DNA from: Streptomyces chrestomyceticus JCM 4735
GTDB taxonomy: Bacteria; Actinomycetota; Actinomycetes; Streptomycetales; Streptomycetaceae
NCBI RefSeq assembly: GCF_003865135.1
Contig: NZ_BHZC01000001.1
Span: forward strand, 6,510,001-6,574,000
DNA: 64,000 nt
Reading direction: 5' to 3'
Numbering within the stretch: position 1 is the first letter of the stretch; each line of letters starts with the position of its first letter. The notes beneath the pieces were generated by a model. The model did not search any database, was not told where the DNA came from, and was given only the letters and a program-made list of their open reading frames with translations. Shown here piece by piece: positions 1-10,044 of the stretch. Position numbers and translations under genes: made by a program.

Positions 1-1359
1 ACCGCCGGCAAGCTCGGTGACCGCTTCGGCCACCGGCAGACGTTCCTCATAGGTGTGGTGGGCTTCGCGCTCGCCTCCGGAGCCATCGGGCTGTCCAGCG
101 AGGTCTCGCTGGTCATCACCTTCCGTGTGCTCCAGGGCATCTTCGGCGCGCTGCTGATGCCCGCCGCCCTCGGACTGCTGCGCGCGTCCTTCCCGGCCGA
201 GAAGCTCAACATGGCCATCGGTATCTGGGGCATGGTCATCGGCGCCTCCACCGCCGGCGGCCCGATCGTCGGCGGTCTGCTCGTCGAGCACGTCAACTGG
301 CAGTCGGTGTTCTTCATCAATGTGCCGGTCGGCGTCCTCGCCCTGGTGCTGGGCCTGGTGATCCTCAAGGACCACCGCGCCGTGAACGCCCCGCGCTCCT
401 TCGACATCCCCGGCATCGTGCTGCTCTCCGGTGCCATGTTCTGCCTCATCTGGGCCCTGATCAAGGCCGGCGAGTGGGGCTGGGGCGATGCGAAGACGCT
501 GGGCTTCCTGGCCGCCGCGGTCGTCGTCTTCGCCGCCTTCGCGATCCTGGAGACCAAGGTCCGCGAGCCGCTGATCCCGCTGCGGATGTTCCGTTCCGTA
601 CCGCTGACGGCCGGCACGATCCTGATGGTGCTGATGGCCTTCGCCTTCATGGGCGGCCTCTTCTTCGTCACCTTCTACCTGCAGAACGTGCACGGCCTGA
701 GCCCCGTCGACAGCGGTCTCCACCTGCTCCCGCTGACCGCGATGATGATCGTCGGCTCGCCGGCCGCGGGCGCGCTGATCACCAAGTTCGGCCCCCGGGT
801 GCCGCTGGTCGGCGGCATGGTCTTCACCGCCGTCGCCATGTTCGGCATGACCACCCTGTCCACCAGCACGGGCACGCTGACGATGTCCCTGTGGTTCGCG
901 CTGCTGGGCCTGGGCCTCGCGCCGGTCATGGTCGGCGCCACCGAGGTCATCGTCGGCAACGCGCCGCTGGAGCTGTCCGGTGTGGCGGGCGGCCTCCAGC
1001 AGGCCGCCATGCAGGTCGGCGGCAGCCTCGGTACGGCGGTGCTCGGCGCCGTGATGTCCAGCAAGGTCAGCTCGGACTTCGCGGGCAACTGGACCAAGGC
1101 GGGACTGCCGGGCGCCCCGGACCCGGCGCTCAAGGCCGCCGCCGAGGTCGGCGTGGTGCCGCCGCAGGTGGCCCAGGCCCCGGGCATGACGCCGCAGATC
1201 GTCGACCGGATCAGCACCGCCGTGCACGACACGTTCGTGTCGGGCATGGGCCTGGCCTTCACCGTCGCCTGTGCCGTGGCGGTCGTCGCGGCCGTCGTCG
1301 CGCTGTTCACCAAGCGCGGCGCCAACGCGGAGGCGGGCGCGGGCGTCGGTCACATCTGA
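1..1359 (+). CDS. MFS drug exporter, DHA2 (EmrB/QacA-like) family, 5' end outside window
   Basis: Open reading frame runs in from the left edge, so the N-terminus is missing; 452 residues are visible. The first visible residues carry MFS motif A (GKLGDRFGHR), which sits between TM2 and TM3. A motif-C-like glycine/proline stretch (STAGGPIVGG) followed by a W..VFFINVPVG loop is characteristic of 14-TM DHA2 proton antiporters. About twelve further hydrophobic segments follow. Likely a proton-driven efflux pump in the cytoplasmic membrane; the substrate cannot be told. It ends TCTGA straight into a short tandem repeat and then a strong terminator. Confidence 0.9.
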   Translation, partial: TAGKLGDRFGHRQTFLIGVVGFALASGAIGLSSEVSLVITFRVLQGIFGALLMPAALGLLRASFPAEKLNMAIGIWGMVIGASTAGGPIVGGLLVEHVNWQSVFFINVPVGVLALVLGLVILKDHRAVNAPRSFDIPGIVLLSGAMFCLIWALIKAGEWGWGDAKTLGFLAAAVVVFAAFAILETKVREPLIPLRMFRSVPLTAGTILMVLMAFAFMGGLFFVTFYLQNVHGLSPVDSGLHLLPLTAMMIVGSPAAGALITKFGPRVPLVGGMVFTAVAMFGMTTLSTSTGTLTMSLWFALLGLGLAPVMVGATEVIVGNAPLELSGVAGGLQQAAMQVGGSLGTAVLGAVMSSKVSSDFAGNWTKAGLPGAPDPALKAAAEVGVVPPQVAQAPGMTPQIVDRISTAVHDTFVSGMGLAFTVACAVAVVAAVVALFTKRGANAEAGAGVGHI

Positions 1360-1426
1360 TGCCTGATGCCTGACGCCTGACGCCTGGCGCCTGATGCCTG
1401 GTGTCTGATGCCTGACACCTGGCGTC
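1357..1426. repeat. 10 tandem copies of a 7-bp unit (TGATGCC-like)
   Basis: Ten consecutive 7-mers, TGATGCC/TGACGCC/TGGCGCC/TGGTGTC variants, start at the stop codon of the MFS gene (its TGA is the first three bases of copy 1) and run without interruption to 1426. The array lies in the 3' UTR ahead of the terminator. No function is evident. Confidence 0.85.
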
Positions 1427-1457
1427 CGGCCGTCCGCCGGAAAGCCGGATCGCGTTG

Positions 1458-1504
1458 ACGCGCGGCCGGCCGGAGCTCCCCGCTCCGGCCGGCCGCGCGT
1501 TTCG
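1458..1504 (+). terminator. Terminator after MFS gene
   Basis: Perfect 19-bp inverted repeat (1458-1476 with 1482-1500) with a 5-nt loop TCCCC, followed by TTTCG. Very strong GC stem, as usual for Streptomyces. Confidence 0.85.
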
Positions 1505-1776
1505 TTTCTCCACAGGCGTGCCGTCCCCCGTACGGGCCTGAGGCTTACCGCACCCCGCCGTACGCCGCCCGGCCGTACGCCCGGGAAGCGCCGTCAACGG
1601 CGCGCCTCCGGCCGCCCGTTGAAGACCCCGGCAAGGGCGCATCGCCTATCAGGGTGGGACACCCGCCACGGGCTTGGCTTCGTCGCCCGCACCCGGCCAA
1701 GCTCGGATCACCGGCCCGCGGCGGACCACCGCCCGCCGCGGCAGACCACTTCGTACTCCACGGGGGAGTGATGCAC

Positions 1777-2181
1777 ATGCGTACGATCCACGCCGTCGCC
1801 CTGCTGACCGGAGCCGCCGCGCTGGCCGCCGCCCACCTCGGCGTCCCGGCCGCGCACGGAGCGCCGCAGCAACGGCCGCGGGCGCACCCGGGACCGGCCG
1901 CGGGCGACTGCGCCACCGGCCAGTTCTGCGTCTGGCCGGACCGCGGCTTCGGCGGCAAGCGGCAGACCTACGAACTGTCCGGCACCGACATCGAAAGCTG
2001 TGTCACGCTGCCCGCCGGAACCCGCGGCGTCTCGTTCGCCAACCGCACCGGCCGGCCCGTCACCACGTACCAGAGCGCCGAGTGCGCGGAGACGGGGGAG
2101 TACGACACCTACCCGGGTGGCGGAAGCTGGGTGCCCGAATCCCCGTACCAGGTCAGGGCGTTCAAAATCTGGGAGAGCTGA
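1777..2181 (+). CDS. Secreted peptidase inhibitor family I36-like protein
   Basis: 134-residue protein. The ATG at 1777 is chosen because GGGGGAG lies 8 nt upstream; the in-frame ATG at 1771 is too close to it. Residues 1-28 form a Sec signal peptide (MRTIHAV, then an Ala/Leu-rich core ending around AAHGA). The mature part starts CATGQFCVWPD and continues with a beta-gamma-crystallin-like fold signature (cysteines, FGG, a Y..AEC stretch), matching Streptomyces I36 metalloprotease inhibitor-like proteins. Extracellular. The family assignment is from motif pattern; actual inhibition is not shown. Confidence 0.75.
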   Translation: MRTIHAVALLTGAAALAAAHLGVPAAHGAPQQRPRAHPGPAAGDCATGQFCVWPDRGFGGKRQTYELSGTDIESCVTLPAGTRGVSFANRTGRPVTTYQSAECAETGEYDTYPGGGSWVPESPYQVRAFKIWES

Positions 2182-2250
2182 CCGGGGGAGTGGGCACCGC
2201 GACGCGGGGTACCCGGAGCCCGAGCCCGAACCACGCGACCCTCGGGAGGG

Positions 2251-2580
2251 ATGATGGCGGGCCTCGGACAGCACAGCCGCACCCGATGGCGGACCCACCT
2301 GCGGAGCAACCCCCGCTCACGAGGCCGGACGGGGCCTCGGACCGGGCCGGACCGCGCGACGCTGGGCGTGATCGGACTGATCTGCGCGGTCGCCGGATTC
2401 TTCATCTTGAGCATCGTGCTCGGGCCGGTGTCCGTGCTCCTCGGCTGGCTCGCGACGGGCCGCCGGTGGAACAGCGGGAGCCCCGCGCTCCCGGCGCTGG
2501 TGGCTGTCGTCCTCGGTGTGATCGACACGATATTCGCGGTCATCAGGATCACCACCACGGCCGTCGGAGCCCCGTTCTGA
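2251..2580 (+). CDS. Small DUF4190-type membrane protein
   Basis: 109 residues with SD GGGAGG just before the ATG. A basic, unstructured N-terminus (about 35 residues, rich in Arg) precedes two hydrophobic segments (about 38-60 and 78-100) with the layout of DUF4190: TM, short loop with G and W, TM. Function unknown; cytoplasmic membrane. It lies 70 bp after the I36 gene and may be co-transcribed. Convergent with aceE across a shared hairpin. Confidence 0.7.
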   Translation: MMAGLGQHSRTRWRTHLRSNPRSRGRTGPRTGPDRATLGVIGLICAVAGFFILSIVLGPVSVLLGWLATGRRWNSGSPALPALVAVVLGVIDTIFAVIRITTTAVGAPF

Positions 2581-2660
2581 GCGGACCCCGCGGCAGCCGT
2601 ACGTGATCTGCCCGCCCCCGGAGCCACCGACGGGCCGGGCCACCGATGACAGCGACGCGA

Positions 2661-2696
2661 GGCGCCCCCGGCCGGAGAGATCCGGCCGGGGGCGCC
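2661..2696. terminator. Bidirectional hairpin between DUF4190 gene and aceE
   Basis: Perfect 15-bp stem (2661-2675 with 2682-2696), 6-nt loop, between convergent genes. No clear T-run on either side. Confidence 0.75.
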
Positions 2697-2723
2697 CCGT
2701 GGTGTCAGCGGTCCAGCGGGCGA

Positions 2724-5456
2724 CTACGCGTCGCCGCCCGCCTCGCCGGCCTCCGCGGCCGCGACGTCCAGGAGCTGGTAACGGTCGATCGCCTGCTTCA
2801 GCAGCGAACGGTCGACCTTGCCCTCCTTCGCCAGCTCGGTGAGCACGCCGAGCACGATCGACTGCGCGTCGATGTGGAAGAAGCGGCGGGCCGCGCCCCG
2901 CGTGTCCGCGAAGCCGAAGCCGTCGGCGCCCAGCGACTGGTAGGTGCCGGGTACCCAGCGCGCGATCTGGTCGGGAACGGCACGCATCCAGTCGGAGACG
3001 GCCACCTTCGGACCCTCGGCGTCGGCGAGCTTCCGCGTCACGAACGGGACGCGCTGCTCCTCCTCCGGGTGGAGCAGGTTGTGCTCCTCGGCCTCCACCG
3101 CGTCGCGGCGCAGCTCGTTCCAGGAGGTCGCCGACCAGACGTCCGCCTTGACGTTCCAGTCGTCGGCCAGGATGCGCTGGGCCTCGATGGCCCACGGCAC
3201 GGCCACGCCGGAGGCGAGGATCTGGGCCGCGTGCTCGCCCTTGTCGCCCTGGTTGACGCGGTACAGGCCCTTGAGGATGCCCTCCACGTCCACGTCCGCC
3301 GGCTCGGCCGGGTGCTGGATCGGCTCGTTGTAGACGGTGAGGTAGTAGAAGATGTCCTCACTGTTCTCGCCGTACATCCGGCGCAGACCGTCCTTGACGA
3401 TGTGCGCGATCTCGTACCCGTACGCCGGGTCGTAGGCGACACACGCCGGGTTGGTCGAGGCGAGTAGCTGGGAGTGGCCGTCCGCGTGCTGGAGGCCCTC
3501 ACCGGTCAGGGTCGTACGGCCGGCGGTCGCACCCAGCACGAAGCCGCGCGCGAGCTGGTCGGCCATCTGCCAGAACTGGTCACCGGTGCGCTGGAACCCG
3601 AACATCGAGTAGAAGACGTAGATCGGGATCAGCGGCTCGCCGTGCGTGGCGTAGGCGGAGCCCGCCGCGATCAGCGAGGCGGTGCAGCCGGCCTCGGAGA
3701 TGCCGTCGTGCAGCATCTGGCCGGTCGGCGACTCCTTGTAGGCGAGCAGCAGTTCGCGGTCGACCGACTCGTAGATCTGGCCCAGCGGGTTGTAGATCTT
3801 CGCGGACGGGAAGAACGCGTCCATACCGAAGGTGCGGTACTCGTCCGGCGCGATCGGCACGAAGCGCTTGCCGATCTCCTTGTCCCGCATGAGGTCCTTC
3901 AGGACCCGCACGAACGCCATGGTCGTGGCGATCTTCTGCTGGCCGGAGCCCTTCTTCGCGCCCGCGTACGCCTTGTCGTCCGGCAGCGGCAGCGGCTTCG
4001 CGCGCACGACACGGGTCGGGACGTACCCGCCGTTCGCCTTGCGGCGGTCGTGCATGTACTGGATCTCTTCGGAGTCGCGGCCCGGGTGGTAGTACGGCGG
4101 GTTGCCGTCCTCCAGCTCCTTGTCCGAGATCGGCAGGTGCAGCCGGTCGCGGAAGCGCTTGAGGTCCTCGGCCGTCAGCTTCTTCATCTGGTGGGTCGCG
4201 TTGCGGCCCTCGAAGTTCGGACCGAGGGTCCAGCCCTTGACGGTCTGCGCGAGGATCACCGTCGGCTGGCCCTTGTGGGCCTTGGCCGCCGCGTACGCCG
4301 CGTAGATCTTCTTGTGGTCGTGACCGCCGCGGCCCAGGTGCTGGATCTGCTGGTCGGTCATGTTCTCGACCATCGCGCGCAGGCGGTGGTCGTCACCGAA
4401 GAAGTGCTCGCGGATGTACGCACCGGTCTCGGTCGCGTACGTCTGGAACTGGCCGTCCGGGGTGGTGTTCAGCTTGTTGACCAGGATGCCGTCGCGGTCC
4501 TGGGCCAGCAGCGGGTCCCAGCTCCGGTCCCACACCAGCTTGATCACGTTCCAGCCGGCGCCGCGGAACTGCGACTCCAGCTCCTGCATGATCTTGCCGT
4601 TGCCGCGGACCGGGCCGTCCAGGCGCTGCAGGTTGCAGTTGACCACGAAGGTCAGGTTGTCCAGGCCCTCACGCGCCGCGAGGGAGAGCTGGCCGAGCGA
4701 CTCCGGCTCGTCCATCTCGCCGTCGCCGAGGTAGGCCCACACGTGCGAGTCGGAGGTGTCGGCGATGCCGCGCGCCTCCATGTAGCGGTTCATCCGGGCC
4801 TGGTAGATCGCGCCGAGCGGGCCGAGGCCCATCGAGACGGTCGGGAACTCCCAGAAGTCCGGCATCAGCCGCGGGTGCGGGTAGCTGGACAGGCCGTCGG
4901 GGAACTTCGACTTCTCCTGGCGGAAGGCGTCGAGCTGCTTCTCGGTGAGCCGGTCCAGGAGGTACGCACGGGCGTACACGCCGGGCGAGGCGTGGCCCTG
5001 GAAGAAGATCTGGTCGCCGCCCTTGCCGTCGTCCTTGCCCCGGAAGAAGTGGTTGAAGCCCACGTCGTACAGGGAGGCGGAGGACGCGAAGGTGGCGATG
5101 TGGCCGCCGACGCCGATACCGGGGCGCTGGGCCCGCGACACCATGACCGCGGCGTTCCACCGGGTCGCGTTCAGGATCTTGCGCTCGATCTCCTCGTTGC
5201 CGGGGAAGAACGGCTCGTCCTTGGTCGCGATGGTGTTGACGTAATCCGTGCTGCGCATCTCGGGCACGGCCACGCGCTTCTCGCGGGCCCGCTCGATCAG
5301 GCGGAGCATGAGGTAGCGGGCACGTTCCCGGCCTCGCTCATCGACGGCTGCGTCGAGCGAGTCGAGCCATTCCTGGGTCTCTTCGGGATCGAAGTCCGGG
5401 ACCTGGCTGGGAAGGCCGCCAATGATGATCGGGTTGCGATCGGATCCGGAAGCCAC
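2724..5456 (-). CDS. aceE: Pyruvate dehydrogenase E1 component, homodimeric type
   Basis: 910 residues, decarboxylating pyruvate with thiamine diphosphate and passing the acetyl group to E2 lipoyl domains. The GTG at 5456 is preferred over longer in-frame starts because GAAGGA lies 6 nt upstream and it gives the usual N-terminus [14 protein letters not shown]. ThDP-binding motif [10 protein letters not shown] is at about residues 244-253 and ends [10 protein letters not shown] at about 273-282; the GHDHKK histidine segment is present. Length fits the E. coli AceE class. E2/E3 genes are not in the window. It is divergent from the DUF3052 gene across a 470-bp region. Confidence 0.95.
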   Translation of the reverse strand: MASGSDRNPIIIGGLPSQVPDFDPEETQEWLDSLDAAVDERGRERARYLMLRLIERAREKRVAVPEMRSTDYVNTIATKDEPFFPGNEEIERKILNATRWNAAVMVSRAQRPGIGVGGHIATFASSASLYDVGFNHFFRGKDDGKGGDQIFFQGHASPGVYARAYLLDRLTEKQLDAFRQEKSKFPDGLSSYPHPRLMPDFWEFPTVSMGLGPLGAIYQARMNRYMEARGIADTSDSHVWAYLGDGEMDEPESLGQLSLAAREGLDNLTFVVNCNLQRLDGPVRGNGKIMQELESQFRGAGWNVIKLVWDRSWDPLLAQDRDGILVNKLNTTPDGQFQTYATETGAYIREHFFGDDHRLRAMVENMTDQQIQHLGRGGHDHKKIYAAYAAAKAHKGQPTVILAQTVKGWTLGPNFEGRNATHQMKKLTAEDLKRFRDRLHLPISDKELEDGNPPYYHPGRDSEEIQYMHDRRKANGGYVPTRVVRAKPLPLPDDKAYAGAKKGSGQQKIATTMAFVRVLKDLMRDKEIGKRFVPIAPDEYRTFGMDAFFPSAKIYNPLGQIYESVDRELLLAYKESPTGQMLHDGISEAGCTASLIAAGSAYATHGEPLIPIYVFYSMFGFQRTGDQFWQMADQLARGFVLGATAGRTTLTGEGLQHADGHSQLLASTNPACVAYDPAYGYEIAHIVKDGLRRMYGENSEDIFYYLTVYNEPIQHPAEPADVDVEGILKGLYRVNQGDKGEHAAQILASGVAVPWAIEAQRILADDWNVKADVWSATSWNELRRDAVEAEEHNLLHPEEEQRVPFVTRKLADAEGPKVAVSDWMRAVPDQIARWVPGTYQSLGADGFGFADTRGAARRFFHIDAQSIVLGVLTELAKEGKVDRSLLKQAIDRYQLLDVAAAEAGEAGGDA

Positions 5457-5925
5457 GCTGTTCCTTCGCTGTTCGGTCTTGCTCTGCTTGGTGTCGCGCC
5501 GTCTTCCATCGTGTACCGGCTCACCGGGATACGTCATCTCTACCGGTGGGTAACCACCCCCTAAGAGACGGGCGCTCGCAGGCCGGTTTTTGAGGTCGGC
5601 CAAATCGCAACCATACGCCCACGCCGGAACCGGTCGCCGTACGGTCGTGCGAACCCCGAGAAGGGGTGCGGACGCCGGGTGGCGACCCCCAAAGAGCCCA
5701 GTCCCCTACCAAAACGTAATAAAGGCGATAAAAAGGTGTGGGCTGAATCACTTCCCGCCCGGTGTGCGGGGTCGCAGTTGCGGCGAGACGGCGGTAAACG
5801 TCACCGTTTCGACGGTCTCGGACGCCGGGTACTTGCGCGATCCGCCCGGCCCGTGTGGACTACGCCCAATGCCCCGCGCACGCGTGGGTGCAAGCCATTT
5901 ACCGAAACATGACAGGAGGCAATCC
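5457..5925. promoter_or_regulatory. Divergent intergenic region aceE / DUF3052
   Basis: About 470 bp with no convincing gene; it must carry the promoters of both flanking genes. An imperfect palindrome (GGTGGGTAACCACC, 5545-5558) lies in the aceE leader, and an A/T-richer stretch at 5718-5735 is the best candidate for promoter DNA. No recognised operator. Confidence 0.4.
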
Positions 5926-6366
5926 GTGAGCGCGACCGCGGACCACGCGGAGGAGCGGACCAACCCGGCCATCAAGCTGGGGTTCGAGCCCGGACAGGTG
6001 GTCCAGGAGATCGGCTACGACGACGACGTCGAGCAGGAGCTCCGCGAAGCCATTGAGGCCGTGATCGGCCAGGAGATCGTTGACGAGGACTACGACGACG
6101 TCGCCGACGTCGTCGTGCTGTGGTTCCGCGATGACGACGGCGACCTCACGGACGCGCTGGTGGACGCCATCGGTCTGATCGACGAGGGCGGCGAGATCTG
6201 GCTGATGACGCCCAAGACCGGCCGCGACGGGTACGTCGAGCCGAGCGACATCAACGAAGCCGCCCAGACCGCCGGCCTGTCCCAGACCAGGAGCATCAAC
6301 GCGGGCAAGGACTGGAGCGGCAGCCGCCTGGTCACCCCCAAGGCCGCCAAGTCGGGCAAGCGCTGA
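5926..6366 (+). CDS. DUF3052 domain protein
   Basis: 146 residues. The GTG at 5926 has AGGAGG 6 nt upstream. Contains the conserved core NPAIKLGFEPGQVVQEIGYDDD and an acidic middle (DEDYDDVADVVVLWFRDDDGD), followed by LIDEGGEIWLMTPK; this is the actinobacterial DUF3052 family, cytoplasmic, function unknown. A conserved neighbour of aceE in Streptomyces (recalled, not checked). Confidence 0.85.
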   Translation: MSATADHAEERTNPAIKLGFEPGQVVQEIGYDDDVEQELREAIEAVIGQEIVDEDYDDVADVVVLWFRDDDGDLTDALVDAIGLIDEGGEIWLMTPKTGRDGYVEPSDINEAAQTAGLSQTRSINAGKDWSGSRLVTPKAAKSGKR

Positions 6367-6387
6367 GCTGCGCCCCCACGTTCCGTA

Positions 6388-6424
6388 CCGAGCCCTCCGC
6401 CGGATGATCCGGTGGGGGGCTCGG
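6388..6424 (+). terminator. Terminator after DUF3052 gene
   Basis: 16-bp imperfect stem CCGAGCCCTCCGCCGG / CCGGTGGGGGGCTCGG with loop ATGAT, 21 nt after the stop codon. Confidence 0.7.
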
Positions 6425-6573
6425 CGTGTACGCGCCGGCGCGTAGGGTTGGCCGCAACCTGTTGGAATCCGCCGGAGCGGACGCTGCCGGCGGTGCCCCG
6501 CGCCACACGCCGGTGACGGCGCCGGGCACGGCAAAGGCGTCCGCGCACGGTGTCTGCGAAGGGAACGGTCCCC

Positions 6574-7032
6574 ATGGCGATCGAGGTCGGCTCGAAGGCT
6601 CCGGAGTTCGAGCTGAAGAACCAGCACGGTGAGCTGATCAAGCTCTCCGACTTCCGCGGCGAGAAGGCCGTCGTCCTCCTCTTCTACCCCTTCGCCTTCA
6701 CCGGCGTGTGCACCGGCGAGCTGTGCGCCCTGCGCGACGAGCTGCCGAAGTTCGTCAACGACGACGTCCAGTTGCTGGCCGTCTCCAACGACTCGCCCTT
6801 CGCGCTGCGCGTCTTCGCCGAGCAGGAGGGCCTGGAGTACCCGCTGCTGTCGGACTTCTGGCCGCACGGCGAGGCCTCGCGGGCGTACGGCGTCTTCGAC
6901 GAGGAGAAGGGCTGCGCGGTGCGCGGCACCTTCATCATCGACAAGGAGGGCGTGGTGCGCTGGACGGTCGTCAACGGCCTGCCCGACGCCCGTGACCTCA
7001 ACGACTACCTCAAGGCGCTCGGCACCCTCTGA
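6574..7032 (+). CDS. Peroxiredoxin, AhpE/Bcp type
   Basis: 152 residues reducing peroxides in the cytoplasm. The ATG at 6574 gives the normal AhpE N-terminus (MAIEVGSKAPEFEL); GAAGGGA lies 10 nt upstream. Thioredoxin-fold peroxiredoxin motif PFAFTGVCTGEL places the peroxidatic cysteine at Cys46; Cys51 follows at once and a third Cys lies near residue 112, so it could act as a 1-Cys or atypical 2-Cys enzyme. GTFIID and the C-terminal GLPDARD..DYL segment fit AhpE. The long 5' gap (6425-6573) holds no other gene. Confidence 0.9.
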   Translation: MAIEVGSKAPEFELKNQHGELIKLSDFRGEKAVVLLFYPFAFTGVCTGELCALRDELPKFVNDDVQLLAVSNDSPFALRVFAEQEGLEYPLLSDFWPHGEASRAYGVFDEEKGCAVRGTFIIDKEGVVRWTVVNGLPDARDLNDYLKALGTL

Positions 7033-7189
7033 TTCCCGCCGTGACCGGCTCCCGCCGCGACATCGGCGCGGTGTCCGTACCGCTACCTGTAATCGGTGGG
7101 AACCGGTCACTAGGATCAAATCGTTGATCTGATGCCATGCACGATGGGGGCGCAAAGCAATTCGTACCCCTCGAACCCAGGGAGGACTC

Positions 7190-7765
7190 GTGGGAGTCAG
7201 CCTCAGCAAGGGCGGAAACGTCTCGCTGACGAAGGAAGCCCCCAATCTGACCGCCGTGCTCGTCGGTCTCGGCTGGGACGCCCGTACCACCACCGGTACG
7301 GACTTCGACCTGGACGCCAGCGCGCTGCTGACCAACGACCAGGGCAAGGTCGCCAACGACCAGAACTTCGTGTTCTTCAACAACCTGAAGAGCCCGGACG
7401 GCTCGGTCGAGCACACCGGCGACAACACCACCGGTGAGGGCGAGGGCGACGACGAGGCCATCAAGGTGAACCTCGCCGGCGTGCCCGCCGACGTCGCCAA
7501 GATCGTGTTCCCGGTGTCCATCTACGACGCCGAGAACCGCCAGCAGAGCTTCGGCCAGGTCCGCAACGCCTACATCCGCGTCGTGAACCAGGCCGACGGC
7601 AACGAGCTCGCGCGCTACGACCTGAGCGAGGACGCCTCGACCGAGACCGCCATGGTCTTCGGCGAGCTGTACCGCAACGGCGCGGAGTGGAAGTTCCGGG
7701 CCATCGGCCAGGGCTACGCCTCGGGCCTGCGCGGGATCGCGCAGGACTTCGGCGTCAACGTCTGA
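7190..7765 (+). CDS. terD: TerD-family calcium-binding stress protein (first copy)
   Basis: 191 residues; GTG start with AGGGAGGA upstream. Classic Ter[13 protein letters not shown] start, calcium-binding acidic loops D38-F-D-L-D42 and GEGEGDDE, ending [17 protein letters not shown]. TerD proteins are cytoplasmic Ca2+-binding proteins linked to tellurite, phage and stress tolerance and to normal development in Streptomyces. First gene of the Ter cluster; a terminator separates it from the second copy, so it may be transcribed separately. Confidence 0.95.
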   Translation: MGVSLSKGGNVSLTKEAPNLTAVLVGLGWDARTTTGTDFDLDASALLTNDQGKVANDQNFVFFNNLKSPDGSVEHTGDNTTGEGEGDDEAIKVNLAGVPADVAKIVFPVSIYDAENRQQSFGQVRNAYIRVVNQADGNELARYDLSEDASTETAMVFGELYRNGAEWKFRAIGQGYASGLRGIAQDFGVNV

Positions 7766-7787
7766 CCCGAGCCATCACCCTTCCGCA

Positions 7788-7829
7788 CCCGGCGCCGTAC
7801 CCCCCTGTCCCGGGGAGTACGGCGCCGGG
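7788..7829 (+). terminator. Terminator between the two terD genes
   Basis: Stem of 13 bp (CCCGGCGCCGTAC with GTACGGCGCCGGG) extended by CCCC/GGGG past a bulged A, 22 nt after the first terD stop. Confidence 0.75.
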
Positions 7830-8026
7830 CGCGCTTGAAGCCCGTACGCGGACCGTGCGGTCCCCGGATCCCGGCGCGCGGCGGACGCGCACCGCCCGGA
7901 GTCCCCGGGCGCGCCGTGAAGATGGCGTATCCCGGGCCGTGTCCGTGCCGTACGGAGCCTGTACGAACCCGTATGAAAGCCGTGGGCAACCGCGGCACCA
8001 CCGTCACCGGGGAGGATGCGAACACC

Positions 8027-8602
8027 ATGGGCGTCACGCTCGCAAAGGGAGGCAACGTCTCCCTCTCCAAGGCCGCTCCGAATCTCACGCAGGTCATGGT
8101 CGGCCTCGGCTGGGACGCGCGCTCGACCACGGGAGCGCCGTTCGACCTGGATGCCAGCGCGCTGCTGTGCAGGTCGGGGCGGGTGCTCGGCGACGAGTAC
8201 TTCGTCTTCTACAACAATCTCAAGAGCCCGGACGGCTCGGTCGAGCACACGGGCGACAACCTCACGGGTGAGGGTGAAGGGGACGACGAGTCGATTCTCG
8301 TGGACCTCAGCGCGGTCCCCGAAGAGGTCGACAAGATCGTTTTTCCCGTCTCGATCCACGAGGCGGATGTCCGCGGCCAGAGCTTCGGCCAGGTCAGCAA
8401 TGCGTTCATCCGCGTGGTCAACCAGGCGGACGGCAGCGAGCTGGCGCGCTACGACCTCAGCGAGGACGCCTCCAGCGAAACCGCAATGATCTTCGGTGAG
8501 GTCTACCGGTACAGCGGTGAATGGAAGTTCCGCGCGGTGGGCCAGGGGTACGCGTCGGGGTTGCGAGGCATCGCTCTAGACTTCGGGGTCAACGTTTCGT
8601 AA
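8027..8602 (+). CDS. terD: TerD-family calcium-binding stress protein (second copy)
   Basis: 191 residues, about 80% identical by eye to the first copy. The ATG at 8027 matches the family start [20 protein letters not shown] lies 11 nt upstream. Calcium-loop acidic residues are kept ([15 protein letters not shown]). The two copies differ mainly in the loop after DLDASALL ([11 protein letters not shown] versus [10 protein letters not shown]), which brings a cysteine to the second copy. Followed by the DUF475 gene after 54 bp, likely one operon. Confidence 0.94.
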   Translation: MGVTLAKGGNVSLSKAAPNLTQVMVGLGWDARSTTGAPFDLDASALLCRSGRVLGDEYFVFYNNLKSPDGSVEHTGDNLTGEGEGDDESILVDLSAVPEEVDKIVFPVSIHEADVRGQSFGQVSNAFIRVVNQADGSELARYDLSEDASSETAMIFGEVYRYSGEWKFRAVGQGYASGLRGIALDFGVNVS

Positions 8603-8656
8603 AGCGCCGCGCACTGCGCGCGGGGGACCCCATACAGCGAGGGATTGGGTTAGGCA

Positions 8657-9850
8657 GTGCTCCTGAGAACCTTTGGCTGGTCGTTCGCCGTCACGGCGGC
8701 CGGCCTGGCCTTGGCCGGCGTCCTCTGGGGGTGGCAGGGGCTAGCGATCGTCGGCATCCTGTCGATCCTGGAGATTTCGGTCTCGTTCGACAATGCGGTC
8801 ATCAACGCCGGAATCCTGCGCAAGATGAACGCCTTCTGGCAGAAAATCTTTCTGACCGTCGGCATCCTCATCGCCGTCTTCGGCATGCGTCTGGTCTTCC
8901 CGGTCGTCATCGTCGCGGTCACCGCGAAGATCGGACCGCTTGAGGCCGTCAATCTGGCGATCAACGACAAGGCGCAGTACGAGCACCTGGTCACGGGGGC
9001 CCACCCGGCCATCGCGGCCTTCGGTGGCATGTTCCTCCTCATGATCTTCCTCGACTTCATCTTCGAGGAGCGCGAGCACAAGTGGCTGGGCTGGCTCGAA
9101 CGCCCGCTGGCCAAAATGGGCAAGCTCGACATGCTGTCCGTCATCGTCGCGCTGGTCGTCCTGCTCGTCGTCGCCATGACGGTCGCCACCGACGTCGCGC
9201 ACGGCGGCGGTGACAAGAGCGCGACCGTGCTCCTGTCCGGAGTCGCCGGCCTGCTCACGTACCTGGTCGTGGGCGGTGTCTCCGGCTACTTCGAGGACAA
9301 ACTGGAGGAGGCCGAGGAAGCACAGGAGGCCGAGGACGCCGAGGACGACGGGAAGGGCTCCGCGGCGAAGCCCGCGGTGGCGGCCCAGGAAGCCGACCGG
9401 AACGGCGCTGCGTCCAAGCGCGGCTCCGTCTCGGGTGTGGGGCTCGCGGGCAAGGCCGCGTTCTTCCTGTTCCTCTACCTGGAGGTCATCGACGCGTCGT
9501 TCTCCTTCGACGGCGTCATCGGTGCCTTCGCCATCACCAACGACATCTTCGAGATGGCGCTGGGTCTGGGCATCGGCGCGATGTACATCCGTTCGCTGAC
9601 GGTCTTCCTGGTACGCAAGGGGACCCTGGACGACTACGTCTACCTGGAGCACGGCGCGCACTACGCCATCGGCGCGCTGGCCGTCATCCTGCTCGCCACG
9701 ATCAAGTACGAGATCAACGAGGTCATCACCGGCCTGGTCGGAATCGTCCTGATCGGGCTGTCGTTCTGGTCGTCCGTGCGCAAGAACCGGCAAGAGGGCA
9801 AGCCGGGGGAAGAATCCGCGGCAAAGTCGGAAGTTGCCTCCGGAGTGTGA
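8657..9850 (+). CDS. DUF475 (TerC-like) integral membrane protein
   Basis: 397 residues; GTG start with a weak GAGGGA about 11 nt upstream. Seven to nine hydrophobic segments, with two TerC-type signatures: ILEISVSFDNAV near the start and LEVIDASFSFDGVIGAF after the middle, whose acidic residues within membrane helices are typical of TerC/DUF475. A long acidic Ala/Glu loop (about residues 212-250) divides the halves. In Ter systems this protein is thought to anchor TerD-class proteins and handle metal ions at the membrane. Confidence 0.9.
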   Translation: MLLRTFGWSFAVTAAGLALAGVLWGWQGLAIVGILSILEISVSFDNAVINAGILRKMNAFWQKIFLTVGILIAVFGMRLVFPVVIVAVTAKIGPLEAVNLAINDKAQYEHLVTGAHPAIAAFGGMFLLMIFLDFIFEEREHKWLGWLERPLAKMGKLDMLSVIVALVVLLVVAMTVATDVAHGGGDKSATVLLSGVAGLLTYLVVGGVSGYFEDKLEEAEEAQEAEDAEDDGKGSAAKPAVAAQEADRNGAASKRGSVSGVGLAGKAAFFLFLYLEVIDASFSFDGVIGAFAITNDIFEMALGLGIGAMYIRSLTVFLVRKGTLDDYVYLEHGAHYAIGALAVILLATIKYEINEVITGLVGIVLIGLSFWSSVRKNRQEGKPGEESAAKSEVASGV

Positions 9851-10044
9851 CGAGGGCCTGATTGAGGAACGCTCTCAGCGGGGCGGCCATGGAGTGCTCA
9901 CTCCATGGCCGCCCCGCGGCCGTACCGGGCCGCGGGGCGGCCGGGACATTCCCGGGAGAACCGGTACAGCCGCGACACGCAGCAGTCGGGTCGCCGAGCC
10001 ATCCGGGCGGGCGGCCTCCGGGTCGGATCGATGGGGTGGGCAAG

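Noticed and set aside
1307..1958. Minus-strand frames near 1307-1958
   Set aside because: They cross a terminator stem and the tandem repeat and show Arg/Pro-rich low-complexity; shadows of the MFS and I36 genes.
3474..5564. 696-residue + strand frame opposite aceE
   Set aside because: Antisense shadow of a conserved enzyme gene; Val/Leu/Arg low-complexity translation.
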